Numbered from the stretch's first letter, positions 1 through 9,256 are shown. The stretch: 64,000 nucleotides of DNA from Oscillospiraceae bacterium (GCA_021200565.1 JAJQGJ010000024.1:1-64000); one strand, 5' to 3'. Made by a program: numbers and translations. Notes: generated from the sequence alone by a model not told the origin.

Positions 1-187
1 GATTCCTTCTTATTTTTCTTCTATTTTGCTATTGACTTTTTATAGCTGGTCTTTCCAAAAATGCTTATCCGTCTATTATACACCAAAATATTATTTATTT
101 CAACCCCCAAGGCTGGGACAATAGTCCAAAGCTGTGTTCAAATAGTTACAAGTCGGTTACAACTGAGTGACAGTTTCAAAAACCTCA

Positions 188-216
188 TTGACAAGTCGGG
201 GTTCTGTTGGTAAAAT
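188..216 (+). promoter_or_regulatory. sigma-A-like promoter TTGACA-17-TAAAAT upstream of the kinase-like gene
   Basis: TTGACA at 188-193, TAAAAT at 211-216, 17-nt spacer. Confidence 0.6.
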
Positions 217-273
217 AATATCATGTATCATTGTGGACTTCTATACTGAGGTCTGAAAGGAACGAATCAACTG

Positions 274-2055
274 ATGAGTGAATATAAAACGCTGTGTATG
301 GGCTGTATGGAGCCTTTGATGGAGGGTCAGGATGTCTGTCCGAATTGCGGACTGAGTGTCAATGCCGGAAATCTGCCCTCGTATCTCCAGCCCAAAACAG
401 TTCTGGATTCGAGATATATTGTAGGAAAACTTATCAAGAGTAACGGCGAGTCCGCCACCTATATAGGATACGACAACACAGAATCCCATAAGGTCACAAT
501 AAAGGAGTATATGCCTGATGTTCTCTGCCAGAGGGCTAAAGGCAGCACCGAGCTTATCGTCGATCAGAATTATGTCGTCAAGTATAAGAATTATATGTCC
601 GAGTTTGCTGAGCTGAATAAGTCTCTGGCAAGGCTCAGAACCATGTCCCATATCGTAGCGCCCACAGACATGTTCACGGCAAATAACACTGTCTATGCAG
701 TCTTCCCGAATGTTGAGGGAATAACCCTCAGGCAGTATCTGCAGGACAATGCCGGAGAGCTCACCTGGGATCAGGTCAAAAAGCTTTTTCCTCCGCTCTT
801 AACAACTCTGGCGTGCATACATAACGCCGGAATCCTGCACAGAGGAATCTGCCTTGATAACATCATCGTTACCGATAGAAATGAGCTCATGCTCACAGGC
901 TTTGCAATCCCTGAGATAAGAACCGCCAACACCGACCTGGCGCCCGAGCTTTATGACGGCTTCTCCGCTCCAGAGCAGTATTCAGCAAGCGAGTGGGAGG
1001 GCACATGGACGGATGTCTATGCAGTAGCAGCTGTCATGTACCGGCTTCTCACCGGCTGCATGCCTCCTGAGCCAATGTCAAGAATCGGCAATGACTCCCT
1101 CATGGAGCCTAACAAGATTAATCCTCATGTTCCTGCAAACGTTTCAAAGGTCATAACCCAGGCCATGCGCCTTTCCTGCGAGCAGAGAATCCAGACGATA
1201 ACCGATTTCGTAACGAAGCTTTTCGAGCAGCCGAGCTATATGACCCAGCTCCCGAGAGGCGCAACCCAGACAATTCCCATTCAGGATACCAATAAAGACA
1301 GGCGCAGCACAAGCGGCAGTAAAAAGAAGAAAAAGAAAAAGGGAAATGGCGGCAATATCGCAATGATAATCGGCGCAGTATTCCTTGTTGCGATAGTAGT
1401 TGCGGCGTTCTTAGCCCTTATCTCAATGCTTCTTCCTGACAATTCGAGCGGCACCGAGACAACGACAGCTTCAACCTACTCAACAACAGCTGCTCCTGTA
1501 ACAACTGCAGCAACCACTGAGGCGACAGAAGCAACCGATGCTACGACTGTCTCTTCCGAAGAAGCCGAAACCACCACTGCAACAAGCGGAACGCTCTTTG
1601 TAATGCCGAATCTTGTCGGAAAGAAGTACACCTCCGTTGCAGACAGCGAAACCTGGAAGGGAAGGCTCGAATTCGAGGTCATCTATGATTATTCCGACGA
1701 ATACGAGCGTGGAATCATCTATGACCAGGATATTCCCGGGGGCACCGACCTCTATCCCGTCACAACGGTCAAGCTCTATGTCAGCCAGGGTCTTGCAGTC
1801 GTTGAAATCCCCGACTATATGAATGACGACGGAACCAGAATGACAAAGGAAGAGTATGTAGCGCTTCTTGACGAACTCAACATCAAGTATGAGTGCCGTG
1901 ACCTCGAAACTCCTCTGGTGCTTTCCGGCTATGTCATGGACGTCTACTGCGCACAGACTGGCGAAGGTGTCGGCGGCGAGATAAATGTCAAGGATGGCAA
2001 CACTCTCTATGTCGATATATCGGTATTTTCACCTTTGGCTGATGCAGCCGGTTAG
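274..2055 (+). CDS. Zn-ribbon / protein kinase-like (predicted pseudokinase) / TM / PASTA-domain protein
   Basis: N-term CMGC..CPNC ribbon; kinase fold motifs TIKEYMPD, LHRGICLDNI, SAPEQY, WTDVYAVAAVMYRLLTG; TM segment; Thr-rich linker; PASTA-like MPNLVGKKY..IYDQDIPGGTDL. Confidence 0.85.
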   Translation: MSEYKTLCMGCMEPLMEGQDVCPNCGLSVNAGNLPSYLQPKTVLDSRYIVGKLIKSNGESATYIGYDNTESHKVTIKEYMPDVLCQRAKGSTELIVDQNYVVKYKNYMSEFAELNKSLARLRTMSHIVAPTDMFTANNTVYAVFPNVEGITLRQYLQDNAGELTWDQVKKLFPPLLTTLACIHNAGILHRGICLDNIIVTDRNELMLTGFAIPEIRTANTDLAPELYDGFSAPEQYSASEWEGTWTDVYAVAAVMYRLLTGCMPPEPMSRIGNDSLMEPNKINPHVPANVSKVITQAMRLSCEQRIQTITDFVTKLFEQPSYMTQLPRGATQTIPIQDTNKDRRSTSGSKKKKKKKGNGGNIAMIIGAVFLVAIVVAAFLALISMLLPDNSSGTETTTASTYSTTAAPVTTAATTEATEATDATTVSSEEAETTTATSGTLFVMPNLVGKKYTSVADSETWKGRLEFEVIYDYSDEYERGIIYDQDIPGGTDLYPVTTVKLYVSQGLAVVEIPDYMNDDGTRMTKEEYVALLDELNIKYECRDLETPLVLSGYVMDVYCAQTGEGVGGEINVKDGNTLYVDISVFSPLADAAG

Positions 2056-2190
2056 AGCCTTAACCCAGTTCCAGCCGAGCCGGAAAATGCCAAGTGAAAA
2101 ATGCCGTAATATCCCGCATCAAATATGATTTTGTACAGAATATCGGCTTAATACGCACCTTTTTTTGGCGCGTATTTTGGCGTAAAATGA

Positions 2191-2219
2191 TTGACATCTC
2201 GCTCGTAAAATGTTATTCT
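2191..2219 (+). promoter_or_regulatory. promoter TTGACA-17-TATTCT upstream of pfkA
   Basis: Exact -35 hexamer, 17-nt spacer, TATTCT -10. Confidence 0.7.
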
Positions 2220-2387
2220 ATAAGGAAGGACAGTTTTTGTGTAGCCGTGGCTGCATGTCGCTGTCACGCAATGCGAGATGCATATCAATAAAATCTTGTG
2301 ATTATATGAATATTTTCGCTGATTTTACTGAGCGCAGTCTGCATCGCTTAATATAAATTTGCTTTGAATTGTTTTGGAGGTACTTGT

Positions 2388-3350
2388 ATGTCAAGAACAA
2401 TCGGAATACTAACAAGCGGAGGAGACGCTCCCGGAATGAACGCCGCAATTCGTGCGGTAGTAAGAGCTTCTATAGCCAAGGGCTTTAAGGCTGTCGGCAT
2501 CAGGAGAGGTTATCAGGGTCTTATCGACGGCGATATGTACGAAATGAACGCAAGAGACGTTTCGGATATTGTCCAGAGAGGTGGCACGATTCTCTACACT
2601 GCAAGAAGCAAGAAGTTCATGACCGAGGAAGGTCTTGATATAGCTAAGAATAACTGCGACAAGTTCGGAATCGACAGCCTGGTCTGCATCGGCGGCGACG
2701 GAACCTTCAGAGGCGCTCTTGACCTTTCTAAGAAAGGCGTAAAGTGCATCGGAATCCCCGGCACAATCGATAACGACATTGCCTGCACCGATTACACTAT
2801 CGGCTTCGACACCGCACTCAACACCGCACTCGGCATGATCGACAAGATCAAGGACACTGAAATGTCCCATAGCCGCTGCTCAGTAGTTGAGGTTATGGGC
2901 AGACGTGCTGGTCACATCGCTGTAAATGTCGGCGTAGCAACCGGAGCCACCGAGGTTATCACCGTCGAGAAGGAATTCAATCTTGCTGAGACATGCGCTA
3001 AGATGCTCGAGCAGAAGAAGACCGGCAAGCGTCACTTCGAGATAGTTGTCGCCGAGGGTGTCGGACATTCCGATGACATCGGTGCATACATCCAGGAGCA
3101 CACCGGAATCGAAACAAGAGTAACAGTACTTGGACATGTTCAGAGAGGCGGAGCACCTACATGTACTGACAGAGTCATGGCTGCAAGAATGGGCTGCTAT
3201 GCTGTTGACCTCCTTGCAAACGGTCTCACCAACAGAGTCGTTGCTCTCAAGAACGGTCATCTCGTTGATTATGATATAGTCGAAGCTCTCGGAATGAGGA
3301 AGAGCTATGATGAGCACTTACATAATCTTCTGAGCGACTTGTCTCTGTAA
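2388..3350 (+). CDS. pfkA: ATP-dependent 6-phosphofructokinase
   Basis: MSRTIGILTSGGDAPGMNAAIRA, GGDGTFRGA, PGTIDNDIACTDYTIGFDTA; ATG with GGAGG at 2376-2380 (ORF track start 2364 is too early). Confidence 0.96.
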   Translation: MSRTIGILTSGGDAPGMNAAIRAVVRASIAKGFKAVGIRRGYQGLIDGDMYEMNARDVSDIVQRGGTILYTARSKKFMTEEGLDIAKNNCDKFGIDSLVCIGGDGTFRGALDLSKKGVKCIGIPGTIDNDIACTDYTIGFDTALNTALGMIDKIKDTEMSHSRCSVVEVMGRRAGHIAVNVGVATGATEVITVEKEFNLAETCAKMLEQKKTGKRHFEIVVAEGVGHSDDIGAYIQEHTGIETRVTVLGHVQRGGAPTCTDRVMAARMGCYAVDLLANGLTNRVVALKNGHLVDYDIVEALGMRKSYDEHLHNLLSDLSL

Positions 3351-3365
3351 ATTTTCACTAACCCC

Positions 3366-3466
3366 AAAAGAGTAGAAAGCCGAGCGTTATAGTGCCACAG
3401 GAACGGGGAGTTGTCCTGCGGACGAAATGGTGTAGCCCTGCGGTTCGGTTTTCGCATCCCGCTTAT
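3366..3466 (+). ncRNA. THF (tetrahydrofolate) riboswitch
   Basis: Conserved segments AGAGTAG..GCGTTA.AGTG..GGGGAGTTG..ACGAAA..GCGGT..TCGCATCCCGCTT in THF order; AAGCCGA/TCGGTTT P2 stem; CAGG/CCTG P3; upstream of a FolT-like gene. Confidence 0.88.
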
Positions 3467-3590
3467 CTGTGCACACAGTTTCTCATGAGAAATTTAAAAT
3501 TTCTCATTCGAAGCTGAACAAGTTCGCAAGCGAACTTGCAGTTTTGCAAGCAAACCTGATGGTTTTGCAAGTGAATCTGAGGAATGGCAA
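3467..3590 (+). repeat. cluster of short palindromes in the folT leader
   Basis: CTGTGcaCACAG; TTTCTCATGAGAAA; ATGAGAAATTTaAAATTTCTCAT (3485-3507); CAAGTTCGCaaGCGAACTTG; TTTGCaaGCAAA and a related TTTTGCAAGTGAA. Confidence 0.8.
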
Positions 3591-3597
3591 AAACAAT

Positions 3598-3637
3598 AAT
3601 CCTTCTGCACTTGTAAGTAAAATAGTGTAGGAGGATT
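3598..3637 (+). promoter_or_regulatory. SD-sequestering hairpin directly upstream of the folT start
   Basis: AATCCTTCTGCAC (3598-3610) pairs over 13 positions, including two wobbles, with GTGTAGGAGGATT (3625-3637), which contains the SD. Confidence 0.75.
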
Positions 3638-3642
3638 TTATT

Positions 3643-4422
3643 ATGAAAGGTTTTATTAATCTGTTCGTCCGCTCTGCAAAAGAGCTCAAAAGCGTCCGCA
3701 ATCTGTGCGTTATAGCCATGCTGATAGCTCTCGACCTGGTCCTGAAGCTGACAATAAGCATCAAGGTCTCTAACTATATGACCATTTCGTTTGCATTCAT
3801 CGCAATGGCGGCAATAGGCATGCTATATGGACCGACGGTTGGCTTCACAGCTGGAATGATAACCGACATTTTGGGCTACATCATCAAACCGGATGGTGCG
3901 TTTGATATAAGGTTCACGCTTATAGAAGCATTGGGCGGACTTCTCTATGGTCTTTTCCTCTATAACGCCAAAAATGACAAATGGCTTATAGTCAGAATCG
4001 TTTCGGCAAAGGCAACAGTAATCGTAATCTGCAACCTGCTCTTAACAAACTGGGCGATCTCCGCACTCTATGGAAGCGGCTTCATGGCGATTCTTCCTGC
4101 AAGAATCATAAAGAACTTAGCTCAGTTCCCAGTTGATGTGATACTTCTTTCAATCTTCCTGCCGCTGGTCCTGAAAGCCTACACAAGCGTCTTCAAGGGA
4201 GCGAGAACGGTTGATAAAGGCATCTTCAGCGATGAGAATTTTATGCACGGCATGACCTATGTTGTCTGCCTTCTGATTCTGCTCATCGGCTGCACCGGAA
4301 TTGCCGCACAGTATCTCAAGAATAAGTACGATAGCCAGAGCGACACAATAGAAGCTCAGCAGGAGGAAATCGACTATCTCTATGAGATACTTGAAATAGA
4401 AAAGCCTGTTGCAAAAGAATAA
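3643..4422 (+). CDS. folT: folate family ECF transporter S component
   Basis: Multi-TM ECF S-component sequence (YGPTVGFTAGMITDILGYIIKPDGAFDIRFTLIEALGGLLYG) downstream of a THF riboswitch. Confidence 0.82.
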   Translation: MKGFINLFVRSAKELKSVRNLCVIAMLIALDLVLKLTISIKVSNYMTISFAFIAMAAIGMLYGPTVGFTAGMITDILGYIIKPDGAFDIRFTLIEALGGLLYGLFLYNAKNDKWLIVRIVSAKATVIVICNLLLTNWAISALYGSGFMAILPARIIKNLAQFPVDVILLSIFLPLVLKAYTSVFKGARTVDKGIFSDENFMHGMTYVVCLLILLIGCTGIAAQYLKNKYDSQSDTIEAQQEEIDYLYEILEIEKPVAKE

Positions 4423-4460
4423 AAAAATCGTCGGGTTTCATTGCCCGACGAAATTTATTT
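4422..4460. terminator. bidirectional intrinsic terminator between convergent genes
   Basis: TCGTCGGG/CCCGACGA stem flanked by A and T tracts. Confidence 0.85.
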
Positions 4461-4462
4461 AT

Positions 4463-4996
4463 TCAGAATTCATCAACCTCATACTCATACTCGCCACTCT
4501 CAAACTTGTGAAGATAAACCCTTCTTGCAATGATATAGGTGAGAATGCAGAGCGCAACCCAGAATACAGTTCCCAAAAGCGCATAAATTTCAAGCCTTTC
4601 GCTCACAAACGAGAGCCAGTAGCTGGTGAAATAGAGCTGAGTGATGGCGTCAACCGCACGCTCTTCCGTCAGATACCCTGCAACCACCGCAGGAATGTAA
4701 TAGACAATTCCGGTGACGAGCATAACGCAGGTGACAAAAAGAGGTCTGTAGCTTCTGTAAGCCGTGTGCCTCTTTGCGTCGTCCGCAAAAAGCATGATGA
4801 GCATGACTCCAGGAATAATGCAGGATATAAGGCTTAAAAGCTCAGTGTTGTTGTAGAGCTGAAGCCTCGGAATTATCGTCCCGACAACTCCTAAAACTGC
4901 AGTTCTTCCCATGATAATTCCGAAAACAGTTATCGCCCAGAACAGTCCGAACCGGCTGAGGCAGTATAATAAATCCTTGAGGGAATCTCTTTCCAT
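4463..4996 (-). CDS. hypothetical multi-TM membrane protein
   Basis: 177-aa ORF with hydrophobic segments; start preceded by AGGAGG-like RBS on the minus strand. Confidence 0.75.
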   Translation of the reverse strand: MERDSLKDLLYCLSRFGLFWAITVFGIIMGRTAVLGVVGTIIPRLQLYNNTELLSLISCIIPGVMLIMLFADDAKRHTAYRSYRPLFVTCVMLVTGIVYYIPAVVAGYLTEERAVDAITQLYFTSYWLSFVSERLEIYALLGTVFWVALCILTYIIARRVYLHKFESGEYEYEVDEF

Positions 4997-5077
4997 AAAA
5001 TATCCTCCTGAATGGGTAAAAGTTCTCCACCTATATTATCGTCCATTTCACCCGTTTTGTCAAGTGTTTTAGACATG

Positions 5078-5117
5078 ACAAAAGCGTCCCACCGTCTGAT
5101 AAGTGGGACGCTTTTGT
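5078..5117. terminator. intrinsic terminator hairpin
   Basis: ACAAAAGCGTCCCAC/GTGGGACGCTTTTGT, 15-bp perfect stem with T/A tracts. Confidence 0.85.
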
Positions 5118-5146
5118 TGTTTTTACTTTACCCGAAGGGTGAAGTG

Positions 5147-5281
5147 TCAGCATCCGCAGCTGTTGCAGCTATTGCAGCTGTCGCAGCTTGAGCATCCGCA
5201 GTTTCCATTGCATGCAAAGAGAATGATGAGGATGAGGATGATAATCCACCAGTAGCCACTGAAGCATGATGAGCAGTTCAT
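5147..5281 (-). CDS. 44-aa Cys-rich single-TM peptide
   Basis: Minus-strand translation MNCSSCFSGYWWIIILILIILFACNGNCGCSSCDSCNSCNSCGC*; AAAGGAGAC SD about 7 nt upstream; absent from ORF track because <60 aa. Confidence 0.8.
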   Translation of the reverse strand: MNCSSCFSGYWWIIILILIILFACNGNCGCSSCDSCNSCNSCGC

Positions 5282-5409
5282 AATCTGTCTCCTTTAAGAA
5301 TTATTAAAGCAAGCGTCTTGCTTATAGTTCAGTTTATTCGGAAGCAAGAAATGTGTTACTGGTTACTGTTTATTGTCCCACCGGCATATCTTTAGAATGT
5401 CGGTTTTGT

Positions 5410-5450
5410 ATTCGCAGTGTAAGACCGTCTGCGCTGCGAATCGCCGACGG
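5410..5450 (+). ncRNA. candidate structured leader (H-type pseudoknot) upstream of clp
   Basis: ATTCGCAGTGT (5410-5420) pairs GCGCTGCGAAT (5431-5441); loop CCGTC (5425-5429) complements GACGG (5446-5450). Confidence 0.45.
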
Positions 5451-5519
5451 CAAATGAATATTCAAGAAAAAACTGTCAAAGCTTGAAATAGAATATCAGA
5501 GATAGTGAGGCAAATTACA

Positions 5520-7841
5520 GTGACCAATTTTGATAGAGCATACCCCTCATCCGACTTCACCGACGAGGCGCTTGCAGCGATAAGACAGGCGATGAACTCA
5601 GCGATGGATTCAGGACACACCTACGTCGGCACCGAGCATCTCATACTGGCTTTTTTGAAGGATGAGAATTCCGCCAGCGAAATCCTTTCAAGCTTCGGCG
5701 TCAGCTATCAGGCTGTCAGTAAAAAGATATGCGAGCTTGCAGGAAAGGGAACCAAGCGCACAAGCCTTGATGTCGATTCGTTCACCCCCGCCGCAAAACG
5801 CTGCCTGAAATTCGCAAGAAAAACAGCGTCTGATCACGCCAGACCGAAAGCCGGAACCGAGCATATCCTCTATGCTATTTTAGGTCAGCAGAATTCGACA
5901 GCCGGCTGTATCCTGAGCGAGCTCACCGGCAACTCCTCCCGTATATTTGCCGCAACAGCAGACCTCATCGAGCGTGACAGCCGTGTTCAGTCTTCGTTTC
6001 ACCCGGAGCGCAAAGCTCCGAATCTCGAAAAGTTCGGTTTCGATATGGTCAGGAAAGCGAGCCTCGGCGAGTTCGATCCGTGCGCAATGCGTGATGCCGA
6101 GATCGAAAGAATTATCGGAATCCTGCTTCGACGCCAGAAAAACAATCCATGTCTCGTCGGTGAAGCAGGAGTCGGAAAAACCGCAGTCGTCGAAGCCCTT
6201 GCCGGGAGAATTGCCGATGGAAACGTCCCCGAACAGCTCAGGAATGTGAGAATATATTCACTCAGCCTGACGCAGCTTTTGGCGGGAGCGAAATACCGTG
6301 GCGATTTCGAGGAACGCCTGAAATACTGCATAGATGAAGCGGCAACCATCGACGGCATCATCTTATTCATCGACGAGATTCATATGCTCATAGGAGCAGG
6401 AGCGGCGGAGGGAGCAATCGACGCCGCAAATATCTTAAAGCCTATGCTTGCCCGAGGCGAAATCCGTGTAATCGGAGCCACAACCTTTGACGAATACCGC
6501 AAAACTATAGAAAAGGACAAAGCGCTTGACAGGAGATTTTCGCTGGTTCACATAAACGAGCCTGATGAAGAAACAGCCATCACGATGCTCACTCGCCTCA
6601 AACCAAGCTACGAGTCACACCATGGCGTCAGAATAACCGATGAAGCGGTAAGAAAGGCAGTCGAGCTTTCAAGCCGCTGTATTCCCGACAGATATTTGCC
6701 GGATAAGGCTATCGACATTCTGGACGAAGCCTGTTCATCTGTCAAGCTTAGCAGCTTTGCAAGAAGGCAGAGCATGAGAAAATCTGATAATGCGCTTGCC
6801 GGAATAACCGCAGAGGGACTGACAGAGCGCTATCTGAGCGAACTAAGCAGCCGCATATCCGTCCCGACGGTAACCGGCTCAGATATAGCAAGGTGCATAG
6901 CTTTACAGACTTCTGTTCCTGATGAACGGGAGATCATCACCGGCATCTCCCATATCGAAAGCGTTCTGAGGACCCGTGTCATAGGTCAGGACGAAGCCAT
7001 TGCAGAGGTCATAAACGCTCTCAGGCGTTCCGGCTCCGGACTCCGTGACAGAAGCCGCCCGATAGCAACTCTGATGTTTTCAGGACCCACAGGAGTAGGA
7101 AAGACCTCGCTTGCAAAAGCTGTGTGCGAAGCGCTATTCGGAAGTGATGACAAGCTCATCCGTCTTGACATGTCCGAATTCTCCGAGAAATACTCGCTTT
7201 CCAGACTCATCGGTTCTCCTCCCGGCTATGTCGGAAGCGAAAACGGCGGCGAGCTCACTGAAAGAGTCCGGAAGTCTCCATGTAGCGTAGTTCTCTTCGA
7301 CGAGCTTGAAAAAGCTGACCGTGATGTCATCTCGATACTTCTTCAGATTTGCGACAACGGCAGCCTCACCGACTCCCAGGGCAGACACGTCTCGTTCAGA
7401 AATACAATAGTAATCATGACTACAAATGTCATGAGCACTAAGTCGACATCCTGCGGCTTCATCCCAAGCGAAGGTTCAGACCGCACCGCTCTTGCAAGAC
7501 AGTTCTCAAGCGAGCTGATAAACCGAATCGATGCCGTCTGCTGCTTCAACCGGCTTTCAACAGAATCCTGCAAAGAGCTGACAAGGCAGATGCTTTTACA
7601 GCTGTCGAAGCGTGCATCTTCAGCCGGTGTCCGCCTCAGCTATTCCGACGGCATAGAGGATTTTATTCTCTTAAAATCATACACCCAGGAATTCGGTGCA
7701 CGGGAGCTAAGGCGTGTCATCATGACTGAAATTGAAAACCCTCTTGCCTATGAACTCTCAATAGGCAGAAGAGGGGAGCTCATGTGTGAAATAAATAACG
7801 GCAAGGCTCTTTTCAGAAGAAGCCTCACCGTTTCTGCATAA
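5520..7841 (+). CDS. clpC: ATP-dependent Clp protease ATP-binding subunit, ClpC/ClpA type
   Basis: Clp_N repeats; two AAA+ modules [14 protein letters not shown] and [27 protein letters not shown] start at 5520 or 5505. Confidence 0.88.
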   Translation: MTNFDRAYPSSDFTDEALAAIRQAMNSAMDSGHTYVGTEHLILAFLKDENSASEILSSFGVSYQAVSKKICELAGKGTKRTSLDVDSFTPAAKRCLKFARKTASDHARPKAGTEHILYAILGQQNSTAGCILSELTGNSSRIFAATADLIERDSRVQSSFHPERKAPNLEKFGFDMVRKASLGEFDPCAMRDAEIERIIGILLRRQKNNPCLVGEAGVGKTAVVEALAGRIADGNVPEQLRNVRIYSLSLTQLLAGAKYRGDFEERLKYCIDEAATIDGIILFIDEIHMLIGAGAAEGAIDAANILKPMLARGEIRVIGATTFDEYRKTIEKDKALDRRFSLVHINEPDEETAITMLTRLKPSYESHHGVRITDEAVRKAVELSSRCIPDRYLPDKAIDILDEACSSVKLSSFARRQSMRKSDNALAGITAEGLTERYLSELSSRISVPTVTGSDIARCIALQTSVPDEREIITGISHIESVLRTRVIGQDEAIAEVINALRRSGSGLRDRSRPIATLMFSGPTGVGKTSLAKAVCEALFGSDDKLIRLDMSEFSEKYSLSRLIGSPPGYVGSENGGELTERVRKSPCSVVLFDELEKADRDVISILLQICDNGSLTDSQGRHVSFRNTIVIMTTNVMSTKSTSCGFIPSEGSDRTALARQFSSELINRIDAVCCFNRLSTESCKELTRQMLLQLSKRASSAGVRLSYSDGIEDFILLKSYTQEFGARELRRVIMTEIENPLAYELSIGRRGELMCEINNGKALFRRSLTVSA

Positions 7842-7849
7842 AGTTATAT

Positions 7850-9235
7850 TCAGTCTAGAGCCACACTGAAAGCCTGCCGGAGATTGGAAACCGGGACGAT
7901 CTGAATCTTATGACCGCCCTGAATACCGCTCATTCCGCTTTTCGGGACGATGCACTTCTCAAATCCAAGCCTTTCGGCCTCTTTGATTCTCTGCTCGAGG
8001 TGGGAGACTGATCTCAGCTCTCCTCCAAGCCCGATCTCTCCGAAAGCGATGACGTCGTCGCCGATAGGTTTGTCTTTAAGCGAGGAGTAGAGCGCCAGTG
8101 CCACCGGCAAATCGGCAGCCGGTTCGTTGATCCGAAGACCGCCGATGATGTTCACATAAATGTCAAGGTTTCCGAAATAGAATCCGATTCGCTTTTCGAG
8201 AACAGCGGTTATGAGCCACACTCTGTTGTAGTCAAATCCTGAAGCTGACCGTCTCGGAACCTGCAGCCCCGATTTCGTGACAAGAGCCTGAACCTCGGCT
8301 AAGATAGGACGTGAGCCCTCCATTACGCATGCAACACAGCATCCGGAAACTCCTTTTGGTCTCCCTTCAAGAAGCATCTGTGAAAGATTTTTCACCTCGA
8401 CGAGCCCGGAATTCTGCATGTCGAACATTCCGATTTCATTTGTAGAACCAAATCTGTTCTTTGCAGCTCTTAAGATGCGGTATGAAAGATTTCTTTCGCC
8501 CTCAAAATAGAGCACCGCATCTACAATATGCTCCATAACCTTAGGACCGGCAATGGCGCCATCCTTGTTGACATGTCCGACGATGAAGAAGGGAATCTCT
8601 TCGGCTTTAGCTGTCCTCATAAACAGCGAGGTGCACTCCCTTACCTGTGTGATTGAGCCAGCCGACGAGTTCAGGTCGCTTATAGACATTGTCTGAATCG
8701 AGTCAATAATAACGATTTCAGGCTTGTTCTTTGAGATAGTTTCGCAGATAGAGCGTGCGTCCGACTCAGCTAAAAGATAGAGATTTTCTGTGGTGACTCC
8801 AAGCCTTGAAGCTCTCAGTTTAATCTGCCTCACCGATTCCTCACCGGAAACATACAAAATTTCTTTGTCACGCCCCAAGTATTCGCAAATCTGCAGAAGC
8901 AGCGTCGACTTTCCTATTCCCGGCTCGCCGCCTATGAGAACCACCGAACCCTTCACGAGACCTCCGCCCAGAACTCTGTCGAGCTCTGAAATACCTGTGT
9001 GGTATCTCGTTTCGTTATCGCTGTCGATAGGCTCACTCAGGTTCACAATCCTGTCTATCAGATCCACTCCGCCGGATTTTCCTTTTGAAAGGCTTGACGA
9101 CTTCGCAGCCGGCATCAATGTCACTTCTTCAAGAGTGTTCCAGAGCCCGCAGCTTGTGCATTGACCGCTCCATTTCGAGGTTTCTGCGCCGCATTCACGG
9201 CAGACATAGGCTGTAGACTTAGCCAATTCAAACAT
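7850..9235 (-). CDS. radA: DNA repair protein RadA
   Basis: CRECGAETSKWSGQCTSCGLWNT Zn finger, GGEPGIGKSTLLLQ, KNRFGSTNEIGMFDM. Confidence 0.97.
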   Translation of the reverse strand: MFELAKSTAYVCRECGAETSKWSGQCTSCGLWNTLEEVTLMPAAKSSSLSKGKSGGVDLIDRIVNLSEPIDSDNETRYHTGISELDRVLGGGLVKGSVVLIGGEPGIGKSTLLLQICEYLGRDKEILYVSGEESVRQIKLRASRLGVTTENLYLLAESDARSICETISKNKPEIVIIDSIQTMSISDLNSSAGSITQVRECTSLFMRTAKAEEIPFFIVGHVNKDGAIAGPKVMEHIVDAVLYFEGERNLSYRILRAAKNRFGSTNEIGMFDMQNSGLVEVKNLSQMLLEGRPKGVSGCCVACVMEGSRPILAEVQALVTKSGLQVPRRSASGFDYNRVWLITAVLEKRIGFYFGNLDIYVNIIGGLRINEPAADLPVALALYSSLKDKPIGDDVIAFGEIGLGGELRSVSHLEQRIKEAERLGFEKCIVPKSGMSGIQGGHKIQIVPVSNLRQAFSVALD

Positions 9236-9256
9236 CCCTTTCTCTCTCAGACCGGT

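Noticed and set aside
241-651. Antisense ORF (136 aa) opposite the kinase-like gene
   Set aside because: Shadow ORF of a well-supported CDS; no RBS or recognisable domain.
2094-2291. 65-aa ORF between the kinase-like gene and pfkA
   Set aside because: Overlaps the pfkA promoter and leader; no homology or good RBS.
2409-3317. Two long minus-strand ORFs opposite pfkA
   Set aside because: Low-complexity composition mirroring pfkA codons; pfkA is unambiguous.
3467-3590. Possible CRISPR-like array
   Set aside because: Repeats are short palindromes of different sequence, with no constant spacer length and no cas genes.
4409-4837. 142-aa plus-strand ORF
   Set aside because: Antisense to the membrane-protein gene 4463-4996, starts inside folT end and runs through the terminator.
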